From assembly GCF_945901735.1 (NCBI RefSeq), contig NZ_CAMDLM010000022.1, positions 1 to 64,000 of the forward strand: a stretch of DNA of 64,000 nucleotides, given 5' to 3'. Of this stretch, positions 46,913 through 58,100 are shown one piece after another (within the stretch, counting starts at the first letter, position 1; each line of letters begins with the position of its first letter). Source of the stretch: Limnohabitans sp. Rim8. GTDB lineage: Bacteria > Pseudomonadota > Gammaproteobacteria > Burkholderiales > Burkholderiaceae_C. Made by a program: the position numbers and the translations under genes. Below the pieces are notes generated by a model. The model ran no database searches. It saw only the letters and a program-made list of their open reading frames with translations, and was not told the DNA's origin.

Positions 46913-48404
46913 CATCAGCCAAAAGCTTGTGCTCTTTCCAGGTATAGGCCAGCACATCGATGGCCTTGCCGCTGACTGGCGCGGTCGGGTAAGTCAACGT
47001 TTTGAAGTTGTAACTGCTCAGACCGGCAAAGGCATTGCCGGCCAAGTCCTGGACCATTCCAGAGGAAAAAACCAGGCTGAAATCGGTGCCTTCAGCCAGG
47101 TTCGCTGTCGGGTTCACGGTGAGGGTGTTGCCGGCCCACTGCAGGCGAGGGCTGGTGGACACGTCAAACCGCTCAACCTCCACACCTGCCACTGTCTTGA
47201 GCACAATGCTGCCGCTACCGCGCTCCACCGCCTCGCTGAACACCAACTCTAAGTTACGTGTGGGGGCAACGGCCAGGGCCTCATCGGCTGGGCTGAGCGC
47301 TTGCACCAAGGGTGCCGTGGTGTCGACCACCAAGGCACGCACCATCACGCCAGGAGTGACGCTGGCATTGCCGAGGCCATCGGTCTGCCTGACCTGGATG
47401 GCCCCCTCACCGTAACTGCCTTCGGCCAAGGTGAGGCTGCTGCCTGAACCGGCCTTCCAGCTTTTCCCGTTGTCCACGCTGTAGGACCAACTGCCACCCG
47501 CCTCCAAACCGCTGACGGACAGCACACCGGTGCGTGTCAGGGCACTGCCGGCCCGTGTCTGGTTGAGGGTGGTAATGACTTCTTCAGCCAGCGGAACATC
47601 GCCGTAACCCGCGACCGTCCCAACGGCCAATTGGGCCAGGCTGTCAATCACCGATAAGCCCGACACCACCTTGCCGAACACCGCATAGCCAGGCGATGCG
47701 GCACTGCTGTAGTTCAGGAAGCCGTTGTCCACATGGTTGATGAAAAACTGGCTGGTCGCAGAATTTGCCGCATCGGTGCGGGCCATGGCAATGGTGCCGC
47801 GCAGGTTGAGCAAGCCGTTGTTGCTCTCGAGCACGATGGGGTCGTAGGTTGGCTGCCTGCTCACCATTCCGGTCGTGAAGCCACCGCCTTGCACCATAAA
47901 GTTTTTGATCACGCGATGGAACAAAGTGCCGTCGTAAAAATCGCCGTTCACATACGCCAGCATGTTGGCCACCGTCGCCGGAGCGCGCTGCGGGTCCAGC
48001 TCAATCACCACCGTACCCAGCCTGGTTTGCAGCGTGATCTGCGGGTCCACCACGAGGCGGTAGCTGGCATCCAGCAGCAGCTTAGGGGCCCACGCAAGGT
48101 TGTCGATCAATTGGGCTGTGTTGGTGGCCACAGCATTCACCTCGCCGGCCGCGTTTCTCACGCTGCCTGCCTTCAGTTGCAGCCCCATGTAAGACAAGTC
48201 CACGCCCAAATTGGGCGTTGTCGTGACCTGCCAGTTGGCGCCACTGCCCGACACGGCACTGACCCGGCAGTTCAGGATCAGAAAATCATCAATGCTCAGG
48301 CCCGTCACAGGCTCGCTGAAATCAAAGTAATACGTCACGCGAGTCGTCGCGTGGTTAACAATGCCGGGCAGGTTGTCGGTGATGGTGACGGTTGGTGCAG
48401 TCAT
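46308..48404 (-). CDS. Secreted multidomain protein with cyclophilin (PPIase) domain and dockerin-like C-terminal module
   Basis: 698 residues and no signal peptide, consistent with type I export. Order: an Ig-like domain at ~1-105 (YYFDFSEPVTGLSIDDFLI); a cyclophilin at ~125-285 with the catalytic block LFHRVIKNFMVQGG, then GTIAMARTDAANSATSQFFINHVDN and YAVFGKVVSGLSVID; a linker; an SbsA/Big-type Ig domain at ~365-470 (LSPADEALAVAPTRNLELVFSEAV); then a C-terminal module at ~495-698 with VNLQDAIAILKMVVGL, DFDGNGRVELNDAIGVLKHVVGL (an EF-hand-like dockerin repeat), GDVDGNFDGPAGSLDLD and the terminal LSLSQFGVYA. ATG 48402-48404 lies 31 bases after the giant gene's stop, so the two are probably one operon. 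A secreted cyclophilin could help fold partner proteins outside the cell (inference). Confidence 0.88.
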   Translation of the reverse strand: MTAPTVTITDNLPGIVNHATTRVTYYFDFSEPVTGLSIDDFLILNCRVSAVSGSGANWQVTTTPNLGVDLSYMGLQLKAGSVRNAAGEVNAVATNTAQLIDNLAWAPKLLLDASYRLVVDPQITLQTRLGTVVIELDPQRAPATVANMLAYVNGDFYDGTLFHRVIKNFMVQGGGFTTGMVSRQPTYDPIVLESNNGLLNLRGTIAMARTDAANSATSQFFINHVDNGFLNYSSAASPGYAVFGKVVSGLSVIDSLAQLAVGTVAGYGDVPLAEEVITTLNQTRAGSALTRTGVLSVSGLEAGGSWSYSVDNGKSWKAGSGSSLTLAEGSYGEGAIQVRQTDGLGNASVTPGVMVRALVVDTTAPLVQALSPADEALAVAPTRNLELVFSEAVERGSGSIVLKTVAGVEVERFDVSTSPRLQWAGNTLTVNPTANLAEGTDFSLVFSSGMVQDLAGNAFAGLSSYNFKTLTYPTAPVSGKAIDVLAYTWKEHKLLADVVVSATGLPQVTASDGSARLLEASTAVLDLQLSRSTPLVEQEAVNAAVNLQDAIAILKMVVGLNVNPVNQALSPYQSLAADFDGNGRVELNDAIGVLKHVVGLRGTGTPEPVWRFANENSPAVAAITADPLVPGVSQAISVDLTDTRTVLPVGLVAYLSGDVDGNFDGPAGSLDLDTEQPDYLLSLSNAQGLSLSQFGVYA

Positions 48405-48435
48405 CAGTTAACAATAAGACAGGTGAGTTATGCCA

Positions 48436-49110
48436 TCAGCCGGCAGCATAAATGCCGAACTGTGCCAGACTCAGAGCTGGATTATCAGCCACCAGCGCTT
48501 CAAAAAACCCCGGCTGCGTATCGTCCAGATCCAGTGCCCCGGCGGCTCCAGCAAAACTGCCATCCACATCCCCGCGCAAATACCCCACCAGCCCGACATG
48601 CACAGTGGCAGCGTCGCCAGTCAGGTCCAGCACGATGGCCGGTGGCTGGCCCGGGCGCAGCGGGTCGCCGCCGACTGCCGTGATCGCGGCTACCGCTTCA
48701 CTGGCTTCGTCCACGAACTTCCAGACGGGCGTGGGCGTGCCGGCACCGGTCAGGCCGACCACATGCTTGAGCACGCCAATGGCGTCATTGAGCTCGACCC
48801 CGCCGTTGCCATCAAAGTCGGCCGCTAGCGCTTGGTAGGGTGACAAGGCCTGATCCTTGCCGTTGACATCGAGCCCCACGATCATCTTGAGGATGGCGAT
48901 GGCGTCTTGCAGGTTGACGGCATCGCTGGTGGCCTTCAGCTCGGCCGCACTCACGTCGCGACCTGCTGACAGGCCCGGGCGCGCGTCGGCCAGCCCGTCC
49001 AGCAGCAGCGATAGCGCGCCACGGTTGTCAGTTGTCGGGCTGACTAGACCCACCTCCACCCGCACGCTCTCGAGCAAGGTATGCGCCTTCCAGCTGTAGC
49101 TCAGGGCATT
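48436..49110 (-). other. Shared C-terminal dockerin-like module, copy 2
   Basis: Encodes the last ~220 residues of the giant protein from YSWKAHTLLESV onward, with AVNLQDAIAILKMIVGLDVNG, LAADFDGNGGVELNDAIGVLK, VGLVGYLRGDVDGSFAGAAG and LDLDDTQPGFFEALVADNP. Most similar to copy 3. Confidence 0.8.
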
Positions 49111-52100
49111 GACGGTTTTATCGGCCGTCGGGTTGGTGCTGAGGTAGCTGCCGCTGGCGTCCATCCAGACGCGGGCGGTGTTCACCAAGTCGATACTCAG
49201 CGACTGGTTGGCCTGACTCAGGGACAGGCGCAGGTCGTCAACCGCGCCATCGGCATCGCTGTCGACTTTGCTTGCCGCGTTGACGATGGCACGCAGCGCG
49301 TCACCTGTCAGGCGGGCGCCATTGCTCAGCTCGATCCGGTCAGCAGCCGTCAAGTCCCAGACACGGTCCTTGTCGTCGGCGCCGGCCGTGGCCAGGTCGA
49401 ACTTGAAGGTGTCGGCACCGCCGAGGCCAAACAACTGATCAGAGCCGGCACCGCCATCGAGCACGTCGGCACCCGCGCCGTAGCCTGGGTTGTTGGCCAG
49501 CAGCGTGCGCAAGACCGCCAGATTGCTCAGGTACTGGTAGATGGTGGCATTGTCATCAAGGTAGCTGTGCACCTCGGTGCCGCCGGCAGAAGCCGGTTGG
49601 TTGGAGCTGCCACCCGCCGCACCACCAAAAGCGCCGCCACCCCCAAAGGAGGAGGCCCCACCTTTGCCCGCCAGGCCGGTCACACTGAGCTGGGTCGGCA
49701 CGCTGTTGGCCGCGTCCCCGCCCTGCCCGGTCAGGCCAAACCCGGAAAGCAGTGCCGCCGATGCGCCAGCATAGCCACCGCCACTGCCGCCGCCCAGGCC
49801 GCCCCTGCCGCCCAGTGAGCCGACCAGATTTTCACCGGAGGCGCCACCGCCGCCACCGCCCAGGCCGCCCGCAGCGCCCCACTGCACCGCGTCAAAGCCA
49901 TTGAAGCCGTCACCAAACATCAAGTCATTGCCGGCGCCGCCAGCCAATAGGTCTGCGCCCGAGCCGCCAGCGCCACCTTTGCCGCCAGCGACGCTGAACA
50001 CACCAGCTCCACCACCCCCGCCACCACTGCCATCACCAAAAATAACATCAAAGCCAGCCGTACCGGTCAGTGTGTCATCGCTACCGCCGCCTGCACCGCC
50101 TGCACCGCCCGCAGAAAGCGCAGCTCCTCCTGAGCCGCCCCCCCCACTGCCATCGCCCTGGATGTACTGCCCCGGGAGAATTCCGGCCGCAGCCAGCGCC
50201 GTGGCGCTGACCGTGATCGCATTGCCGACAAGGTCGGTCGTACTCGGGCTGGCCAGAGTCCAGCCAGCGTCTAGCGTGGCCAACTCGAAGCTGCGTCCGT
50301 CAGTCGCTGCAGTGCCGTCTTTGTTCAGCAATCCATTGACCGCCGCGCGATCTGTGGCCGAAAGATGCAAGGTAAACGAGGTGGCCGACGTCAGCTCCAC
50401 ATCGGCCGTGTCTGTTAGGCGGTAACTCACGCCGCCCTTGCCCTTGAGTGTGAATGCGCTGGCGTCGATGTCTGCCGAGTCTTTCGCCGCGGGCAGCAAT
50501 GTGCCGGTCACCACCAGTTCGCCGGTGGTGGCCCGGTAGCTGGCCCGGGTGATCGTCGCTCCAACGGTCAAATCGCTGCCATCAGCGCCCAAGGTCAAGC
50601 TCTGGGTATTGATCAGGTCGACCGCCAACACATGACCGGCCACACCCAGTGACAGGCGCATGTCATCCTGAGCGCCATCGCCATCGCTGTCGACCAGAGT
50701 GGCCGCCTGCAGAACAGACAGCAGGTCAGCACCAGTGATGCGAGCGCCGTTGTTCAGCTCGATCCGGTCTTCGGGCGAGAGGTCCCAGACGCGGTCCACG
50801 TCTGCCGCGCCGGCCGTGGCCAGATCAAACACAAAGGTGTCTGCGCCACCCAGGCCAAACAGATGGTCCGAGCCGGCGCCACCATCCAGCACATCGGCGC
50901 CCGCGCCATAGTCGGGATAGTTGGTCAGGATCGAGCGCAACACCGACAGCTGGCTGAGGTAAAGGTAAATGCTGGCATCAGCGTCGAGGTAGCTCTGCAC
51001 GTCGGTGCCACCGGCGGCACCCGCCGAGCCTGCCGCAGTGGCCGCGCTGCCTGTGCCACCATCGGCACCGCCGAAAGCCCCCCCTCCACCATAGGCCTTG
51101 TCGGCGCTGACACCGCCCAGCCCGGTCATCTCCTGCTCGGTGGTGGCACTGTTGGCCGGCGTCTGAGCGCCTGCGCCACCAAACCCCGGCACCATGGCTT
51201 GTACTGTCCTGCTCGAACTGGCGCCCGCGCCGCCGCCAAGGCCACCAACACCGCCCAAAGTATCAACAATAGAGTTAGCGGCCCCGCCGCCGCCGCCGCC
51301 GCCAAAACCGCCAGAGCCGCCATCCCTCCGAGCGTCACGGCCACTGAAGCCGTCACCAAAAATGATGTCGTCGCCGGCACCACCGGCAATTCTGTCGGCG
51401 CCTTGGCCAGCCGCCCCGCCCTTGCTGACGTTAAACCAGCTGCCCCCCCCGCCGCCGCCGCTACCGTCACCAAAGATGACATCAAAACCCGATGTGCCGG
51501 ACAGGCTGTCGTTACCACCGCCACCTTCGCCACCGTCACCGCCGACCTGGTTTGCGGCACCACCACCACCGCCACCGCCACTGCCGTCACCCTGGATATA
51601 TTTTCCCGTCGTGTACCCTGCGGCCGCTAGGCTTGCGCCGGTCGCGATGATGGCGTTGGCCACCAGATCTTTCGAGCTGGGGGAAGCCAACGTCCAGCTG
51701 GAGGACACCGTCTCCAAGCCAAAGGCCGTGCCATCGGCTGCGGCCTTACCGTCCAGGTAGATCAGGGCGTTGACGCCCAGCTTGTCGGCGGCCGAAAGCG
51801 TCAGCGTGAACGAAGTGGCAGAGGTGATCTCGACATCGGCCGTATCGGTCAGCCGGTAGCTCGCACCGCCGTGACCGGTGACACTGAAAGCGCTGGCGTC
51901 GATGTCTGCCGACAGCGGCGCAGAAGTCAAAGACGTCGCAGTGACCACGAGACGGCCGGCGATGGCGTGGTACGTGGCACTGGTGATCGTCGGGCCCACC
52001 ATCAGGTAATTGCCAGTGCCGTCCAGGGTGAGGCTGCTCACATTCACCAGATCGATGCCCATGGCCTTGCCGGTCTCGCTTAGCCGCAGTCGCAGGTCGT

Positions 52101-55100
52101 CCGTGGCCCCGTCGCCGTCACTGTCGACCAGCACGCCGGTGTCGAGCACCGCCGACAAGGCATTGCCGGTGATCCGCTCGCCGCTCAGCGCGCTGCGCAG
52201 CTCTAGCTTGTCAGCAGCGGCCAGGTCCCACACGCGGTCCACATCACCCACGCCAGCGGTGGCCAGGTCAAAAACGAAGGTGTCGGCTCCGCCCAGGCCA
52301 AACAGATCGTCTGAGCCGGCTCCGCCGTCAAGCACATCAGCGCCCACACCAAAGCTCGGGTTGTTGGCAAGCAGGGTTCGCAGTACGCCCAGATCACTCA
52401 GCCACCCATAGATACTGGCATCGGCATCTAAATAGGTGTGCACATCCGTGTTGCCGGCGGTACCAGGCAAGGCCGCCCAAGTCCTGGAGCCGTTGCCGCC
52501 AGCCGCACCGCCAAAACCACCTCCACCCCCAGCGCTACCCGTACCGCTGCTGGACAAAACCCGCTGGTCCTGCTCAGGTGTGACACCGCCAAGGCCCTGC
52601 ACCGCCAGATCAGTGGCCACGCTGCTGGCAGCATTGGGTGTGCCGGGATTGCCAAAGCCCACCAGCAGCACATCCGCCGCCCGTCCCCCTCCACTGCCAG
52701 CACCCAGCCCCCCCACGCCACCCAACGAGGCTGCGGTCGTCCCGCCGCCGCCGCCGCCGCCACCCAAACCACCAGCGGCACCGGCATTCCGCGTAGCGTT
52801 TTGGCCGCTAAAGCCGTCGCCAAACAAGATGTCAGCGCCAGCACCGCCACGAATCGTATCGTCACCCGAGCCCGCCGCCCCGCCGGCTGTGACTCGAATA
52901 TTGTCATTGTTAGCGACAAAGCCCTGCAGAGTGCCACCTGCGCCGCCGCCACTGCCATCGCCGAAGACAACGTCAGAACCTAAGGAGCCCGTCAATGAGT
53001 CATCACTGCCTCCGCCGGCGCCACCCAAACCCCCTGTGACGGTCGCAATACTTGGTCCGTACGCACCGCCGCCACCGCCGCCGCTGCCGTCGCCCACCAT
53101 GAACAAACCAGGCACCAGGGTGACACCGTTCACCAAAACGCTGGCCGTCCCGGTGGCCGCGCCATCGCTGACCGCAAGGCTGATACCTGCCACACCCGGC
53201 GACAGCACTAGACCCGCAGCCAGCGCTGCGTTAATGGCCGAGGGCGTGCCGGAAAAAGCCAGGGTGCCATCGCGCCCATTGCCATCGGTCAAAGTCAGGC
53301 CGGTGCTGCTGTTCAAGACCAGCGTCCCCAGGCCCTCGGAAACAGCGATCGTCACCGACACACTGGCGGGCGCATCCACATCGGCCACCGACAAGGCATT
53401 GCCCTTGGCGCTGGACAAAACCAGTGACAAATTGCCGCTGGCCAACTGCGTCGGCGGCACCAGCAGCGTGGGCGCGTCGTTCACCGCCGTGATGTTCACC
53501 GACAAGCCATATGGCGGCACATAAGCCGCTGAGCCAGGAGCAGCGCCGCTCCACTGGCCGCCAAACACATCAAACAGCAAGGCGTTGGCAACCGCACCGT
53601 TAAGGTGGCTGGCGGGCAGCAACCTGAGCTGGCCCGCAGCGATGTCTGCGGCCGAAAATTCAACATCCCCGGCGCTTTGCGAAACCCACTGCCCGCCGGT
53701 CAGCTTATCCAGATATTGCAGCGTCACCTGGCCCGCGCCACCCACACGCACCGACAGGCGCTCGAGCGCATCGCCCTCGACATCGCTGTAATTGAAGTCG
53801 GCCAGGCTCAGCACCCGGGCCGTGTCCTCCTGCAGAGTCAGGCTCGTATTGGCCGCCGTTGGCGCATCGTTCACAGTGGAGACCACCACACTCACCTGAA
53901 CGGCATTCGACGTGGCCCGCGCATCGGATGCGAAGACCTTGAAAGCCGGCCAGGTGCCGTTGGCGTTGGCATCCGGCGTCCAGACAAAGCTCTCGCCCTC
54001 GGCGATTTGCGTCACGCCCGCCAACACGGCCACGCCGCCCTTGGTCAGCGTGCCGCTGCTGAGGCTCTCAGCCACAAAGGTCAGCGTGTTGCCGTCCCCG
54101 TCTAAGGCCTCGCTGGCAGCCGCCAAAGCCGCCCAGCTGATGCTGTAGGGCGTGTCTTCGGTCGCACCTGTCAGCTCGGGCGCTGCGCCCAAGGTCGGCC
54201 TTAGGTTCCCGGCGTTGGCGGCATTGACGGTCAGGAAAGACTGCGAAGAGTCAACCAGGATTTGAGCGATATCAATCAGGTCAATTGACAGCGTTTGGCC
54301 ATCGACCTGTAGCGTGAGCCGCGTGTCGTCCCGGTTGCCGTCGGCATCGCTGTCGACCAAAACAGCTGCGTTCGCCAAGGCCAGCAGACTGGCACCGGTG
54401 ATTGCAGCGCCGTTGTTCAGCTCTATCTTGTCGGCGGTGGTCATATCCCAAACGCGGTCAATGTCGGCCGTACCCGCCGTGGCCAGGTCAAAGACAAAAG
54501 TATCTGCCCCCCCCAGACCGAACAGGTTGTCGGAGCCCGCCCCCCCGTCGAGCGTGTCGTCACCCGCGCCGTAAGCCGGGTAATTCACCAATATCCGGCG
54601 CAAGACCGGCAGGTTACTCAGGTAGAGGTAAGCACTGGCGTTGGCATCCAGGTAGCTGTGCGCATCGGTGTTGCCTGCAGCACCCGCCAGCGCGATGCCC
54701 GAATTGACAGAGGCCAGCCCCCCGGCGCCGCCCGCAGCCCCGCCAAAGCCGCCACCGCCGCCTACACCATTGATACCCGGCTTGGCACCAGCCGCGCCTA
54801 CCGCACCGCTCTGGTCGGGCACGCTGGCTGCCGCAGCACCCGCTGCTGCTGCCCCACCAAAGGCCGGCAGCAGCGGCACGGACGCCTTCAGCGCGCCGCC
54901 ATTGCCCGCACCCAGGCCTCCCTGACCGCCCGCGCCACCGGCGCTGCCAGCAACCCATGCACCACCACCGCCGCCGCCGCCCAAGCCGCCGGCCGCACCC
55001 GCGCTGGTCGAATCACCCGCCGACAGGGCATCCAGACCATTGAAGCCGTCGCCGAACAAAAGGTCATCGCCAGCCCCACCTGCAAGTCGGTCGGCACCCG

Positions 55101-58100
55101 AGCCGCCCAGCCCGCCCGCACTACCCACGTCAATAGGATTGCCGTCAATATCCCGCGGGAAGCTACCACCCCCACCCCCACCTCCGCCGCTGCCATCGCC
55201 AAAGATCACATCAAAGCCAGCCGTGCCGGTCAAGGTGTCATTACCGCCACCGCCGGCGCCGCCCGCACCCCCGCCGAGGAAAGAGCCACCGCCGCCGCCG
55301 CCGCTGCCGTCGCCCTGAAGGTACTGGCCGGGCACCACGGTGACGCCGTTGATGGTCACATTGGCCGTGGCTTCCAGCTTGCCATCGCTGACCTGAAGGC
55401 TCAGTCCCGCCACGGTGGGCGAGGCCACCAGACCCGAGTCCAGGGCCTGGTTGATGGCCGAGCGGCTGCCAGAAAAAGCCAGCGTGCCGTCGCGGCCATC
55501 GCTGTCAGAAAAAACCAGGCCATGATCAGCGAAATTTGGGCCGCTGCTGCTAAGCCAGCTCAGGCTGCCAGAACCCGAGGTCACATTGAGCGTGACCGAA
55601 AGACTGGCCGGCAAATCTACATCGTCCACCCACAAGGCGTAGCCGCTGGCACTGGAAAAAACCATCGCATCGCGGCCGTTGGACGTGACAGAGGCCGGTG
55701 CCGAGACGGTCGGTGCGTCTTCAACCGCACTGACCACCCAAGACAATTGGCTCGTGTGGGTAACAACCCTGTTGGCATCCCCAAAGCTCAGCGTGAGCCT
55801 CTCTATGCCGTTGAAGTCAAGAGTTTCCGAGTTGGCATTGGACACCGGCATCAATCTGACCCAGCCTTGCCCCAGCCACTCACCCAGCGCGTCGGTGCCA
55901 TTCGCCAACGGCGCCCACAGCCCACTGCCGTTGCTGACCTCCATGACGACCCTGGCCCGGCTGTTCTTATCAATGCTGAAGTAGGCTGGAACGTCGCCAT
56001 CCACATCGACATAGCCCAGGTCAGACAGGCTCAGCACGTACGGCGTGTCCTCTGTCAACAGCAGCGTCCGGTTGGTGAGCGTTGCAACATCGTTCACCGC
56101 CGCAACCGCCACCTTGACCTGCACTGCAGGAGAGGCCGACAGACCATCGTAGGCGGCCACTGAAAACGCCGACAGTGTTCCGTTGGCGTTCGCCGCCGGC
56201 GTCCAGACCAGGCTCTGGCCCGGACCGATGTTGCGGCCCACATCGACGCCAACGCTCAGCGTGTCCATGCTGACGCCTTGCACCCGAAAAAACAAGGCAT
56301 CACCAAAGGCATCGGCCTCGTTGGCGGCCGCAGCCAGCATCTCATACGTGATGGTGAAGGCTGTGTCTTCGGTCGCCCCGGTCAGCGTGCTGATGCTGCT
56401 CAAGGTCGGTGCCGGGTTGCTCAAGCCTAAACCCGACTGCAAAGCCACACCCTCGGCATTAAAGACCTGGGCATAGATGCCGCCGCCATCGATCTGCCCG
56501 GTCGAGGTCCAGGTGACTACCCAACCACCGTTGGGCAAGGCAGAGACAGAGGGCCCCATCTGGTTGTCAGTTGTGTAGGTGTTGACCTGAAACTCAGCGC
56601 CGACAGCTTGCCCGGTTGCGCTAAAGCGCTGGCCGTAAATGCCGTAATCCCACATCGGCTGACCGTCGGAACCACTCGATCCACTCGATCCGCCCGATCC
56701 ACCGACATTGTCCTGATCAAGCGACTGCCAGGTCACCAGCCAGCCACCGTCGGCCAGCGCGGTGACAGCGGGCATGGACTGCTCGTTGAGCAAATGGGTG
56801 TTGACCCGAAACTCGTCTGAAGCCACACCCTCTGCGCTGTAGCGCCGGGCGTAAATACCGGTGCTGGCGCCATCGGTACCCGCGTCCTGACCATTGGATT
56901 GCCAGGTCACCAGCCAACCCCCATCGGCCAGGTCGGTCACAGCGGCACTGGACTGGCGAGTGCTCTCGACTGTGGCCTGATTCACTTGGAAGGCTGCTGA
57001 TGCCACGCCCACGGAGCTGTAGCGTCGGGCCAAAATTTCCGAATCAAAACCGATGTTTTCTTGCTGAGACCATGCGACGAGCCAGCCACCATCAGCCAGG
57101 TCCGTGACCGTGGGAAGGCTTGCAGTCGTTGACAAAGTGCTGGCGCCAATTTTGAACTCGGTCCCGCTGGCCAACCCGCCTGCCGTGTAGCGCTGAGCGT
57201 AAATGCCTGCACCCGAGGTGTGCCCTGTAGAGGCCCAGGTTGCCAGCCAGCCGCCATCATTGAGCGCGGTGACAGCCACCGATTCGTTGCCCGTTGAATC
57301 CGTGCTGTTGACCTTGAACTCGCTACCGCCCACACCGGTGGCAGAAAAAACCCGCGCGTACAGGTCGGCATTCGGTATCCAGCCGCCACTGTCCGTGGCC
57401 CAGGCCACCACCCAGCCACCGTTAGCCAAAGCCGTGACGACCCCGCCAGACTGAAAGCTGCTGGCTGCAGTGCTCACCTGCACTTCGCCACCGAGCATGG
57501 CGCCGTCGGCGCCAAAGCGCTGGGTGTGCACACTGGACGGACCCATTGGCAGGGTCCAGTCCGCCGGATTAGGTGGACTCGTCGTCCAGCTCACCAAAAA
57601 TCCGCCGTCGGCCAGCACGGTCACGTGCGCATCGCGCGGATTGGCCGCCTCTTCGGTCGATTGTGAATTGACGTTGAACTCGGCGTTGACGCTGCCAGTC
57701 ACCCGCTGGAAGGTAGCCCCGCCCGCAAACTTCAGCACCTCAATGCTGTCCAGGGTATCCAGGCCTTCGGGGCCGTTGACCTGCAGCACACCGGCAGCGG
57801 TCTGGCTCAGGGTGTAATCGGCGCGCAACCCTGAAAACAGCGCCGTGTCCTGCCCCAAACCACCTATGAGCACATCATTGCCCGCACCACCTGACAGGGT
57901 GTCGTTGCCGCCGGCCCCGTCCAGGGTGTCAGCGCCCGGTCCGCCGACGAGCACCTGCGCGCTGGTGTCACCTGTGACCTGCATCGCCACGCCTTGGGCC
58001 AACGGCGTGCCAGCCTGGTCGTAGCGCTGGGAAAAAACGCCAAAGCCCGAACCGTCCTGCTTTTGGGAGTGCCAGCTGATCACCCAGCCCCCGTCGGCCA

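Noticed and set aside
49000..56000. GGC/GCC-rich low-complexity tract that resembles a tandem DNA repeat or CRISPR-like array
   Set aside because: It is coding DNA for poly-Gly; spacing is irregular and there are no unique spacers between identical repeats.
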